Source of the DNA: Ornithinibacter aureus
Lineage (GTDB): Bacteria; Actinomycetota; Actinomycetes; Actinomycetales; Dermatophilaceae
Assembly: GCF_009858245.1 (NCBI RefSeq)
Contig: NZ_VMSB01000001.1
Span: 2,671,623 to 2,735,622, forward strand
Direction: 5' to 3'
Length of the DNA: 64,000 nt
Shown: piece by piece, positions 43,362 through 51,494 of the stretch
Layout: every line of letters begins with the position of its first letter
Numbering within the stretch: position 1 is the first letter of the stretch
The notes under the pieces: model-generated
What the model was told of the DNA's origin: nothing
The model's input: only the letters and a program-made list of their open reading frames with translations
Databases searched by the model: none
Program-made: the position numbers and the translations under genes

Positions 43362-43560
43362 GCACACTCCCTCACGACCCGAGAATCCCGGGGATGCGTC
43401 CCCGCCGACTCGGGCATTGTGTCGCACCCTCGGCCCGGGATGGCCGGGACCCCCGAATTGACTCTCGCGATGAGATCCCGGTCTGCACCCTGCGCCGCCC
43501 TGTGTCACCGCGGGGCCGTAGGGTCGCGGCGACGGTTCGTTGAACGAGGAGACAACTGCA
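43362..43560. promoter_or_regulatory. Divergent promoter region between pglW and the Hhe-like gene
   Basis: This 199-bp gap must drive the 20-kb leftward BREX operon and the 6-kb rightward gene. On the plus strand TTGACT near 43458 and TAGGGT near 43518 are possible promoter elements, but they are too far apart to belong to one promoter. GAGGAG at 43546-43551 is the ribosome-binding site that sets the GTG 43561 start. Small GC-rich inverted sequences such as CCCGGGAT/ATCCCGG occur, and no regulator gene is adjacent. The shared region suggests co-regulation. Confidence 0.4.
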
Positions 43561-46500
43561 GTGGATGCTGGCACCGTGGCCATCGAGATCGAGGCCATCC
43601 CAGTCGTGACGTACGCGATGGCGCACAACGGCATCCAGGTCATCAACGCCGTGCGGGTGGTGAACCGCGGCGACGAACTGCGTGGCGCGACGCTGCGCGC
43701 CGAACTGCGTGACTCGCAGGGGCGGCTGAGCAAGCCATTCACCGAACTGCTCGACCTCCCGGTCGAGGCCGCCTTGGTGCTGCGCGACCTCACCCTTGCG
43801 CTCGATCCGGCCGCGATGGCCACGGTCGAGGCACACCGGCCGGGGCGCCTGAAGGTCGAGATCCTCGACGAGGACGACTGGCCCGTCGGCAGTGCGGAGG
43901 TCGACGTCATCGTCCACGCAGCCCAGCACTGGTCGGCCCTGCCCGTCGGCCTCGGCCTGGAGATGCTGTCGGCGCACGTCATGCCGAACAGCCCCGAGGT
44001 GGCGCAGGTGCTGCGGACCGCGAGCGGCATCCTCGAGGCCCGCACCGGCAGCCCGTCCATCGAGGGCTACCAAGCCGATGCCGAGCGGGTCGACGACATC
44101 GTGCGAGCCGTGTACGAGGCCCTCCAGGGCTTGGGCATCGCCTACGCCAACCCGCCGGCCAGCTGGCACGGTCGGGTGGAGGACGCCGGCCAGAAGGTGC
44201 GCACCCCCCGCGAGGTCATCGGGGAGCGGGTCGGCACCTGTCTGGACCTCACGGTGGTCATGGCAGCCTGCCTGGAACAGGCAGGCATTCGCCCGCTGCT
44301 CTGGGTCATCGAGGGCCACGCGTTCCTCGGGTGGTGGCGCGACGAGCGCGCACTCGGGTCGATCGTCGTCACCGATGCCAGCGAGGTCGTGAACCACCTC
44401 GACCTGGGCCACATGGGTCTGGTCGAGACGACGGCGCTGACCAAGCGCACCGACCCGGTCGACTTCGACCACGCAACCAGCATCCCCCGCCAGCGGCACC
44501 TCGCCGACCTGTCCGTGATCGAGGGCGTCGTCGACGTGCGGCAAGCCCGCCTCGGGAAGGTCTACCCGCTGCCGGCACAGGGTCGCGCCGCCGACGGCAC
44601 CCCGCAGATCATCGAGTACAGCCCCGCCGAGCACAGCACGCCGGTGCTCGTCGTCACCGGCGGGAGGGCGGCAACCCGTGGAGCGCACCAGGACTCCGTG
44701 CCCGCCCGCGTGACGACGTGGAAGAACTCGCTGCTCGACCTGACGCTGCGAAACCGGCTGCTCAACTACCGGGAGTCCACCGGCATCAACCTCGCGGCGC
44801 CTGGGGAGTCGCTCGGTCACGTCGAGGACCTGCTGCATGCGGGCAAGGCCATCCACCTCCTGCCCTCCGACCAGCTCGACGACGTCATGCGCGCCCGCGG
44901 CATCCGCTACGGGCGCGAGCTGCCCGCAGAAGCACGAGCGGGGTTGGTCACCGCCAAGCAGGCCGTCTACACCGACGTGACGAGCGCGGCCTACCTGAGC
45001 AGGATGCGCTCGCTGGCCTACAAGGCCAAGACCATCGTCGACGAGACGGGCGCCAACAACCTGTACCTTGCGCTGGGCACCCTCGTCTGGTCGGTCGAGG
45101 GCCGTGCGGAGCCGCTGAGGTCGCCGCTCATCCTCGTGCCGGTGCGGCTGGTGACCGGTGCGCGGCAGTCGACCTACCGGCTCGAGATCGACGAGACCGG
45201 GCAGAGCACCCCGAACTACTGTCTGCTCGAGAAGCTCAAGCAGCTGCACGGCATGTCGATCCCCGGCCTCGAGAACCCGGTCGCCGACGACGCCGGCATC
45301 GATCTCGCCGCCGCGTTCACCGCCGTGCGGGTGGCGGTCCAGGAGCGTGGCCTGCGGTACCACGTGGAGGACACCGCGGACATCGCGATCCTGCAGTTCG
45401 CCAAGTTCCGGCTGTGGAAGGACCTCGACGAGCACTGGGAGACCTTCTGCGACAACGCGCTCGTCTCGCACCTCGTCCACACCCCGACCGCACCGTTCGC
45501 CGACTCTCACGACGCGACGGGCAGCCCCGACCTCGACGCACTCGCGGCCCTGTGCCCGATGCCGGCCGATGGCTCCCAGCTGCGGGCCGTCGCCGACGCT
45601 GTGTCCGGACGCACCTTCGTGCTCGAGGGCCCGCCCGGTACCGGCAAGTCGCAGACGATCACCAACCTGCTCGCCCGCGCCATGGCCGAGGGCAAGCGCG
45701 TGCTCTTCGTCGCCGAGAAGCGGGCCGCCCTCGACGTCGTCAAGCGCCGCCTCGACAGCGTGGGCATGGGGCCCTACTCCCTCGACCTGCACGACAAGGG
45801 CAGCAAACCCGCTGTGGTGCGCGAACAGATCCGCAAGGCCATGGATGCCACCCCCTTCGCCGACCCGCAGGCGCTCAAGGTGGCGATCGAGCAGCACGAC
45901 TCCAGCGCCGGGCGGCTGTCCCGCTACGCCCGTCGGGTCCACGAGGCGAACGGGGCCGGGCACTCGCTCTACGGGGCGACGACCGACCTGCTGCACCGGG
46001 CCGACACGGAGTACTCCTTCGAGGTGCCGCGGACCCTGCTCACCCACGAGGCCACGACCGAGCGCGAGAGCCTGCGGGCGATGCTTCGCACCCTGCCTGA
46101 CGTTGCTGGCCCCGCTCGGCCGGGGCCGAACAACCCCTGGGCCTTCGTGCGTGTCGACGAGCTGGATGCTGCGCCGTTCGCGGCGGTGCGCCAGGCCGCT
46201 GTCGAGGTCGACCGGGCTGTCGATCGGCTGGTGGCGGTGTCAGCGCTGGCCGGGGTGCTTCGAACGGCCACCCGCGCCTCGGAACTGGAGTCGCTGGCCG
46301 CCCTGCTGCGGGCACCGAACATCACCCTCGACACCCTCGACCGCACGCGCAGCCAGTCGTGGCGTGCCGACAGCGTGGCGGTGCGCCAGGAGGTGCACGC
46401 CTTCGTGGCGGCCTCCCACCCCGGGCTCGACCGGGCGACCCCCGCGGCACTCGAGCTCGCGCTGCCCGACATCTACGCGCGTGCCCAGGCCGCGGCGGCC

Positions 46501-49500
46501 TCGAGCTGGTTCGGACGCAAGAAGCGGCTGCGGGCCGTGCTCGCTGAACTCCAGCCCGGGCTGCGCCCCGGGGCGGTCGTGCAGCCCAAGGAACTCGTCG
46601 GGCTGCTCGGGGCCCTGGTCCAGTTGCAGGGTGCCGTGCAGTTCCTCGCGGCCCGCACGACGGCCGTTCCGGGGGTGCGGGTTCCGCCGAACTGGAACCC
46701 GCTGACCCCGGAGGGCGCCGGCGTCGTGGCCCAGCAACTCGACTGGCTCGAGTGGGCCGGCGCAGCCGTGGCGCCCCAGGATTCGGGGGGCACGTTCCAG
46801 AGCGAGCTGCGACGCCTCCTGGAGTCGGGGTTCACGCCCGAGGCCGGCACCATCGATGCCGTTGCCGCGCTCGCGGCCGCACTCAAGCAGGTCTTCGCGC
46901 TCACCCGAGCCACGGACGACGACGTGCGCCAGTGGCTGGGTGGGCAGGGCCTGGTCGATCGATGGGTCGGCACCGCGGCCCTTCGGTCCAGCCATGACGA
47001 CGACCTCATCTCGTTGCGCCGGTGGCTGGACCTGCGTCGCACCGTCGCGGCGCTCGACCGGGCCCGCATGCCCGGGGCAGCGGCTGCGCTGCTCGACGGC
47101 AGCATCGAGGCCGACGATGCGCCGCAGGCGTTCGAGAAGGGGCTCGCTGCGGCGTCCCGGGCCGAGCGGCTCGTGAGCCAGAACCTCGACGCCTTCGACG
47201 TCCGCAGCCACGAGCGCAGCCTGCGTCAGTACGTCGACAGTGGGCGGCAGGTGCGCGGCCTGCTCCAGCAGGCACTGCCGCGCGAGGTGATCGCCCAACG
47301 CGACTTCAACGCCATGAGCGAGTCGGGCCGCATCGGCGGGCTGCGCCGCGAGGTGAACAAGACCCGTCGGGCGCTCCCGATGCGCGAGCTCATGACGCAG
47401 TACGGCGACCTCATCACCCAGCTGATGCCGTGCGTCCTCGTCAGCCCGGACTCGTTGGCGCGGTTCTTCCCGGCCGAGTCGAGAATGTTCGACATCGTCG
47501 TCTTCGACGAGGCGTCGCAGATCCGGGTCGCCGACGCCATCGGCGCGATGGGTCGGGCCTCGTCGGTCGTGGTCGTCGGGGACAGCAAGCAGATGCCGCC
47601 GTCCTCCTTCGGGGAAGCGAGCGTCAGCGACGACGTCGACAGCGACGCCACGGCATCCGAGTCACTCACCGATGCCGAGAGCATCCTCAGCGAGTGCCTG
47701 AGCGCCGCGGTCCCCCAGCAGTGGCTGTCCTGGCACTACCGCAGCCAGGACGAGTCGCTCATCGCCTTCAGCAACCTGCACTACTACGAGGGTCGGCTGT
47801 CCTCGTTCCCGGCGCCGGGTCTCGGCGTCGGTGGGGGGCACAGCGATCGCGGGTTGAGCCTGGTCCGGGTGGGAGGTGTGTTCGAGCGCTCCGGCAAGGG
47901 CAAGACGCTGCGCACCAACCGCAAGGAGGCGGAGGCCATCGTCGAGGAGATCCGTCGGCGCTTCGAGGCCTCGCCCGAGGCCGTGCCGTCCATCGGTGTC
48001 GTCACCTTCAACCAGCAGCAGCGGGCGTTCATCGAGGCGCTCATCCGCGACGGTGGTGACACCCGGATCATCGAGGCGCTCGACTCCTCCCAGGAGGAGG
48101 GCCTGTTCATCAAGAACCTCGAGAACGTGCAGGGCGACGAGCGCGACGTCATCCTCTTCTCCACCGCGTTCAGCGTCAACGCCAACGGTGTTCTGCCGCT
48201 GAACTTCGGCCCGCTCTCCCTGGAGGGCGGTGAGCGCCGACTCAACGTCGCGATCACCCGTGCCCGGCGCCAGGTGGTGCTGTACACCTCGTTCGAACCG
48301 TCGCAACTGCGCGTCGAGGAGACGAAGAACGTGGGTGTGAAGCACCTGCGGGCCTACCTCGAGATGGCCGATGTCGGCGCCCGCGCGCTGGAGTCCGCCC
48401 GGCTGCGCCGACGTGAGCACGACCTGCATCGCGAGGACATCGCGGCGTCGCTGAGGGAGCGCGGGTTCGTGGTCGAGACCGATGTGGGCCTGTCGGACTT
48501 CCGGGTCGACCTGACCGTGGCTCTGGCCACCGAGCCCGCCCGCCCTGTGGCGGCCGTGCTGCTCGACGGGCCGGAGTGGAGCAGTCGGGCGACGATCGGC
48601 GACCGCGACACCCTGCCCGTCGAGGTGCTCGGCGGCATGCTCAAGTGGCCGCACGTGGCCCGCATCTGGCTGCCCGCGTGGCTCGCTGATCGCGAGGGGG
48701 TGCTGGACGGCTTCTCGCAGTCGCTCGATCGCGCCTTGGCCGGCACCCCGGTGACCGTGGGTGTCAACGGGGGCACCTCGAGTGGGCTGCACCTCCCGAG
48801 CCAACCGGTGGCGACCGCGACGGCCGCGCCGACCGCGACGGCTACTGCGGTCGCGGCGGCTGCGGAACCCGACGGCGATGTGTGGAGCGGTGTCCTCGGC
48901 AACTCGCTGCAGGCGTCGCTGGCCGGCCCTGTTGGTGCCGACGGACTACGCGGTGGTCAGGCGTTCAGGCCGTGGGTCGTCGGACTCCTGGGGTCACGCG
49001 ACATCCTCGACCAGCTCGACCGGTCGGCCGCGGCCCGCAATCGGGTCGGGCTGGCCGTCGCCGACGCCATCGCCACCGAGGGCCCGATCCACCGCGATCG
49101 GCTCGTCAAGCTCGTCGCCGCTGCCTTCGACCTGGCGCGGGTGAACGCCAAGCGTGCGGACTCGATCCTGGGCGTCGTCCCCCGCGGTCACCGCAAGGGT
49201 GGGGAGCCAGCGATCCTGTGGGACCTCGCCGTCGACCCGGCGTCCTGGGACGGCTTCCGCGTCGACCCCGAGGGAACCCGACCGGTCGATCACGTGCCGT
49301 TGCGCGAGATCGCCAACGCGATGCGAGCGGCCTGCAGCGATTCGGGTGGCGCGGAGCGGGGTGAACTGCACCGCGACGTGCTCGCGATGTTCGGCTTCAA
49401 GCGGCTCACCCAAGGCATCGAGGCCCGCATGGACGAGGCGCTCGAGCACGCGGTGCGGGAGAGGCTCGTCGAGCGCCGCGGCACCTCCTACGTCGCCGGG

Positions 49501-49509
49501 CCACGCTGA
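43561..49509 (+). CDS. Giant Hhe-like defence protein: transglutaminase-like, DUF4011, SF1 helicase, nuclease, DUF3320
   Basis: A 1982-aa protein. Residues about 100-290 hold a transglutaminase-like fold with a Cys227/His253/Asp272 triad (ERVGTCLDLTVVMAACLEQ; VIEGHAFLGWW; IVVTDASEV). DUF4011 begins near 380 (TWKNSLLDLTLRNRLLNYRE). The UvrD/Upf1-like SF1 helicase spans about 680-1610: GPPGTGKSQTITN (Walker A, 690-697), VVFDEASQI (Walker B), SWHYRSQDESLIAFSN, VQGDERDVILFST and LNVAITRARRQVVLYTS. A restriction-like nuclease follows at about 1620-1720 (SDFRVDLTVA, VAAVLLDGPEW), then C-terminal DUF3320 (1800-1975). GAGGAG precedes the GTG start. The DUF4011-helicase-nuclease-DUF3320 order is that of the Hhe antiviral protein. 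The stop is one base before the mobA start. Confidence 0.8.
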   Translation: MDAGTVAIEIEAIPVVTYAMAHNGIQVINAVRVVNRGDELRGATLRAELRDSQGRLSKPFTELLDLPVEAALVLRDLTLALDPAAMATVEAHRPGRLKVEILDEDDWPVGSAEVDVIVHAAQHWSALPVGLGLEMLSAHVMPNSPEVAQVLRTASGILEARTGSPSIEGYQADAERVDDIVRAVYEALQGLGIAYANPPASWHGRVEDAGQKVRTPREVIGERVGTCLDLTVVMAACLEQAGIRPLLWVIEGHAFLGWWRDERALGSIVVTDASEVVNHLDLGHMGLVETTALTKRTDPVDFDHATSIPRQRHLADLSVIEGVVDVRQARLGKVYPLPAQGRAADGTPQIIEYSPAEHSTPVLVVTGGRAATRGAHQDSVPARVTTWKNSLLDLTLRNRLLNYRESTGINLAAPGESLGHVEDLLHAGKAIHLLPSDQLDDVMRARGIRYGRELPAEARAGLVTAKQAVYTDVTSAAYLSRMRSLAYKAKTIVDETGANNLYLALGTLVWSVEGRAEPLRSPLILVPVRLVTGARQSTYRLEIDETGQSTPNYCLLEKLKQLHGMSIPGLENPVADDAGIDLAAAFTAVRVAVQERGLRYHVEDTADIAILQFAKFRLWKDLDEHWETFCDNALVSHLVHTPTAPFADSHDATGSPDLDALAALCPMPADGSQLRAVADAVSGRTFVLEGPPGTGKSQTITNLLARAMAEGKRVLFVAEKRAALDVVKRRLDSVGMGPYSLDLHDKGSKPAVVREQIRKAMDATPFADPQALKVAIEQHDSSAGRLSRYARRVHEANGAGHSLYGATTDLLHRADTEYSFEVPRTLLTHEATTERESLRAMLRTLPDVAGPARPGPNNPWAFVRVDELDAAPFAAVRQAAVEVDRAVDRLVAVSALAGVLRTATRASELESLAALLRAPNITLDTLDRTRSQSWRADSVAVRQEVHAFVAASHPGLDRATPAALELALPDIYARAQAAAASSWFGRKKRLRAVLAELQPGLRPGAVVQPKELVGLLGALVQLQGAVQFLAARTTAVPGVRVPPNWNPLTPEGAGVVAQQLDWLEWAGAAVAPQDSGGTFQSELRRLLESGFTPEAGTIDAVAALAAALKQVFALTRATDDDVRQWLGGQGLVDRWVGTAALRSSHDDDLISLRRWLDLRRTVAALDRARMPGAAAALLDGSIEADDAPQAFEKGLAAASRAERLVSQNLDAFDVRSHERSLRQYVDSGRQVRGLLQQALPREVIAQRDFNAMSESGRIGGLRREVNKTRRALPMRELMTQYGDLITQLMPCVLVSPDSLARFFPAESRMFDIVVFDEASQIRVADAIGAMGRASSVVVVGDSKQMPPSSFGEASVSDDVDSDATASESLTDAESILSECLSAAVPQQWLSWHYRSQDESLIAFSNLHYYEGRLSSFPAPGLGVGGGHSDRGLSLVRVGGVFERSGKGKTLRTNRKEAEAIVEEIRRRFEASPEAVPSIGVVTFNQQQRAFIEALIRDGGDTRIIEALDSSQEEGLFIKNLENVQGDERDVILFSTAFSVNANGVLPLNFGPLSLEGGERRLNVAITRARRQVVLYTSFEPSQLRVEETKNVGVKHLRAYLEMADVGARALESARLRRREHDLHREDIAASLRERGFVVETDVGLSDFRVDLTVALATEPARPVAAVLLDGPEWSSRATIGDRDTLPVEVLGGMLKWPHVARIWLPAWLADREGVLDGFSQSLDRALAGTPVTVGVNGGTSSGLHLPSQPVATATAAPTATATAVAAAAEPDGDVWSGVLGNSLQASLAGPVGADGLRGGQAFRPWVVGLLGSRDILDQLDRSAAARNRVGLAVADAIATEGPIHRDRLVKLVAAAFDLARVNAKRADSILGVVPRGHRKGGEPAILWDLAVDPASWDGFRVDPEGTRPVDHVPLREIANAMRAACSDSGGAERGELHRDVLAMFGFKRLTQGIEARMDEALEHAVRERLVERRGTSYVAGPR

Positions 49510-49510
49510 C

Positions 49511-50065
49511 GTGACCCCAGTGACCGTTGTGGTGCTCGCCGGCGGTGAGTCCCGCCGGTTCGGCTCCGACAAGCTCGCCGCCCCGCTCGCCGGGACCACC
49601 GTGCTCGACCACCTCCTCGCGTCCCTTCCGCCGGAGTGGGAGGTCATCGCCGTAGGGGAGCAGCGCCCCACCCCGCGCCCCCTGACCTGGACTCGTGAGG
49701 ACCCACCCGGCGGCGGCCCGCTCGCCGGCATCGCCGCCGGGCTCGCCCTGGTCACCACCGACCTGACCGCCGTGGTGGCTGGCGACATGCCGTATGCCGT
49801 GTCGGGCCTTCGCCAGCTGGCCGACGCGCTCGCGGCGGCTGGCCCGGACACCGCAGCGGCGGTGGCCGTCGACGACGAGGGGCACGCCAACCCGCTGCTC
49901 GCCGTCTACCGCACCACCGCGGCCCGTGACCTCGTGCCCGAGCCCGCGCACGGCATCCCCGCGAAGACCCTGCTGGCCCTCCCACACCTCGAGGTGCGGA
50001 TCACTGGCGTCACGTCCCGAGACGTCGACACCCCCGAGGACCTTGCGGCCCTCGGGGGTGAGTGA
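49511..50065 (+). CDS. mobA: Molybdenum cofactor guanylyltransferase MobA
   Basis: A 184-aa enzyme joining GMP to molybdopterin to make the bis-MGD cofactor needed by nitrate reductase. The nucleotide-binding signature VVVLAGGESRRFGSDK (LAGGxSxRxGxDK) is at residues 6-21, AGDMPY is the metal-binding loop, and VTSRDVDTPEDL is the usual C-terminal (N)DPEDL-like end. The GTG start lies one base after the stop of the helicase gene and has no ribosome-binding site of its own beyond that gene's end. It is therefore probably translated from the defence transcript, or from a promoter inside that gene. It faces the narK genes convergently with a 21-bp gap. Confidence 0.85.
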   Translation: MTPVTVVVLAGGESRRFGSDKLAAPLAGTTVLDHLLASLPPEWEVIAVGEQRPTPRPLTWTREDPPGGGPLAGIAAGLALVTTDLTAVVAGDMPYAVSGLRQLADALAAAGPDTAAAVAVDDEGHANPLLAVYRTTAARDLVPEPAHGIPAKTLLALPHLEVRITGVTSRDVDTPEDLAALGGE

Positions 50066-50086
50066 CGAGCGGGATCGAGCAGTCGA

Positions 50087-51484
50087 TCAGCCGGGCTTCG
50101 GGGCGCCCGGGCGGGCGTAGCGCCACCACGTGATGGCGACGCACATGACGGCCCACGCGATACCGATCGAGTAGAACGCGACCGGCCCGAGGCTCGTCAC
50201 GCCGACTCCGAAGAAGAACGGCCCGAACGCGGCGATGGCGGCCGTCCAGCCGATGACGCCACCGGCCTGGCGGCGCTCGAAGATCATCGGCATCTGCTTG
50301 AACGTCGAGGCGTTGCCGATGCCGCTGAACAGGAAGATCGCGAGCATGCCGTAGAGGAACTGGTCGAAGCCGGCCTCGAGGGCGGCCGCCGAGGAGGTAT
50401 CCGGGGTCAGGGCCGGGATCGTCCAGGCGATCGAGCCGATGAGGCCGATCCCCGAGATGAGGGTCCAGATCGCACCGCCCATGCGGTCGGTCAGCGGGGA
50501 GAAGGCGACTCGGGCGGCCGCCCCGATGAGCGGGCCGAGGAAGACGTACTTCACGGCATCCGGCACGGCGTAGCCGGCGACGAGCACCGTGGCGCTCGCG
50601 CCACTGCCCTGGACGATGTCGGTGTTGCCGCTGCCGTAGAGGTTGGTCATGAGCAGACCGAACTGGGCGGCCAGTCCGGAGAAGGTGCCGAAGGTCATGA
50701 TGTAGAGCAACGTCATCCACCAGGTGTCCTGGTTGCCGAAGATGTCGAACTGCTGGCGGATGTTCGCCTTGACGGGCACCGACTTCAGCATCGTCCACGC
50801 GAGGACGGCCCCGACGACCATGAGCGGGATCCACACGAAGGCGGCGTTCTGGTACCAGACGGTCGCCGGCTCCTTGCCGGGAATGGTCATCTGCTGGCTG
50901 CCGCCGAAGATCGCGAGGGCGCCCATGGCGATGAAGTACGGGGTGAGCAGCTGCACGAACGAGACGCCGAAGTTGCCGAGCCCGGCCTGCAACCCCAGCG
51001 CCGTGCCCTGCATCCGCTTGGGGAAGAAGTACGAGGTGCTCGGCATGAAGCCGGAGAACGCCCCACCGCCGATGCCGGCGAGGAAGGCGAGCACCATGAG
51101 CTCCCAGTAGGGGGCCTCGGGGGTCTGCACGCGCACGCCCCAGCCCAACGTCGAGGCGATGAGCAGCAGGCTGGTCAGCGACACCATCTTGCGGGTGCCC
51201 ATGATGGGGGGCAGCACCATCCACACGAGCCGGAACAGCCCCGCGGCCAGACCCGGCATCGCGGCCATCCAGTACAGCTGGCTCTTGGTGAACTCGTAGC
51301 CGAGGGCGTTGAGCTTGGGGATGATCGCGCTCGGCAGGAACCAGGCGACGAAGGCCAGGGTCAGGCAGAAGGTCGTGACCCACAGGGTGCGCCAGGCCAG
51401 GGACTTGTCCCAGGTCTGCTCGTTCTCCGGGTCCCAGGACTCCAGCCACTCACCCTTGCGGGCCGGTGCGGGGGCGGTGCTCAT
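50087..51484 (-). CDS. narK: Nitrate/nitrite MFS transporter, NarK type (second of two)
   Basis: A 465-aa major facilitator protein with about 12 hydrophobic segments. It has a charged N-terminal cytoplasmic stretch (WLESWDPENEQTWDKSLAWR) that is typical of the NarK2/NarU-like nitrate-nitrite antiporters. Conserved core pieces are GGGAFSGFMPSTSYFFPKRM (helix 4-5 region), GLGNFGVSFVQLLTPYF (a nitrate-signature-like GxGNxGVxxxQ) and GPLIGAAARVAFSPLTDRMG. It would exchange extracellular nitrate for nitrite. It lies 10 bp downstream of the other NarK-type gene, in the same leftward transcript, next to narGHJI. Two different NarK-type proteins in tandem suggest division into nitrate/H+ symport and nitrate/nitrite exchange; this is inferred from similar arrangements in other bacteria. 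Confidence 0.8.
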   Translation of the reverse strand: MSTAPAPARKGEWLESWDPENEQTWDKSLAWRTLWVTTFCLTLAFVAWFLPSAIIPKLNALGYEFTKSQLYWMAAMPGLAAGLFRLVWMVLPPIMGTRKMVSLTSLLLIASTLGWGVRVQTPEAPYWELMVLAFLAGIGGGAFSGFMPSTSYFFPKRMQGTALGLQAGLGNFGVSFVQLLTPYFIAMGALAIFGGSQQMTIPGKEPATVWYQNAAFVWIPLMVVGAVLAWTMLKSVPVKANIRQQFDIFGNQDTWWMTLLYIMTFGTFSGLAAQFGLLMTNLYGSGNTDIVQGSGASATVLVAGYAVPDAVKYVFLGPLIGAAARVAFSPLTDRMGGAIWTLISGIGLIGSIAWTIPALTPDTSSAAALEAGFDQFLYGMLAIFLFSGIGNASTFKQMPMIFERRQAGGVIGWTAAIAAFGPFFFGVGVTSLGPVAFYSIGIAWAVMCVAITWWRYARPGAPKPG

Positions 51485-51494
51485 CGATGTCTCC

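Larger units (their letters stand above)
23536..49509. other. Anti-phage defence island: type 2 BREX with embedded DUF262 gene plus a divergent Hhe-like gene
   Basis: The 26-kb block has seven leftward genes (43361 to 23536) in a near-continuous overlapping operon and one rightward 6-kb gene (43561-49509). pglW, pglX, pglY, pglZ, brxD and brxHI are the six genes that define type 2 BREX (the Pgl system of Streptomyces). The additional DUF262-DUF1524 gene and the giant helicase are accessory defence candidates. The flanks are ordinary chromosomal genes on the left and the nitrate-reduction region on the right. I see no integrase, tRNA or IS at the island's edges. Confidence 0.85.

Noticed and set aside
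43372-46047. An 891-residue minus-strand frame opposite the Hhe-like gene, contiguous with a long N-terminal extension of PglW
   Set aside because: The residues upstream of 43361 in the PglW frame are serine/arginine-rich antisense sequence, and a good ribosome-binding site marks GTG 43361.
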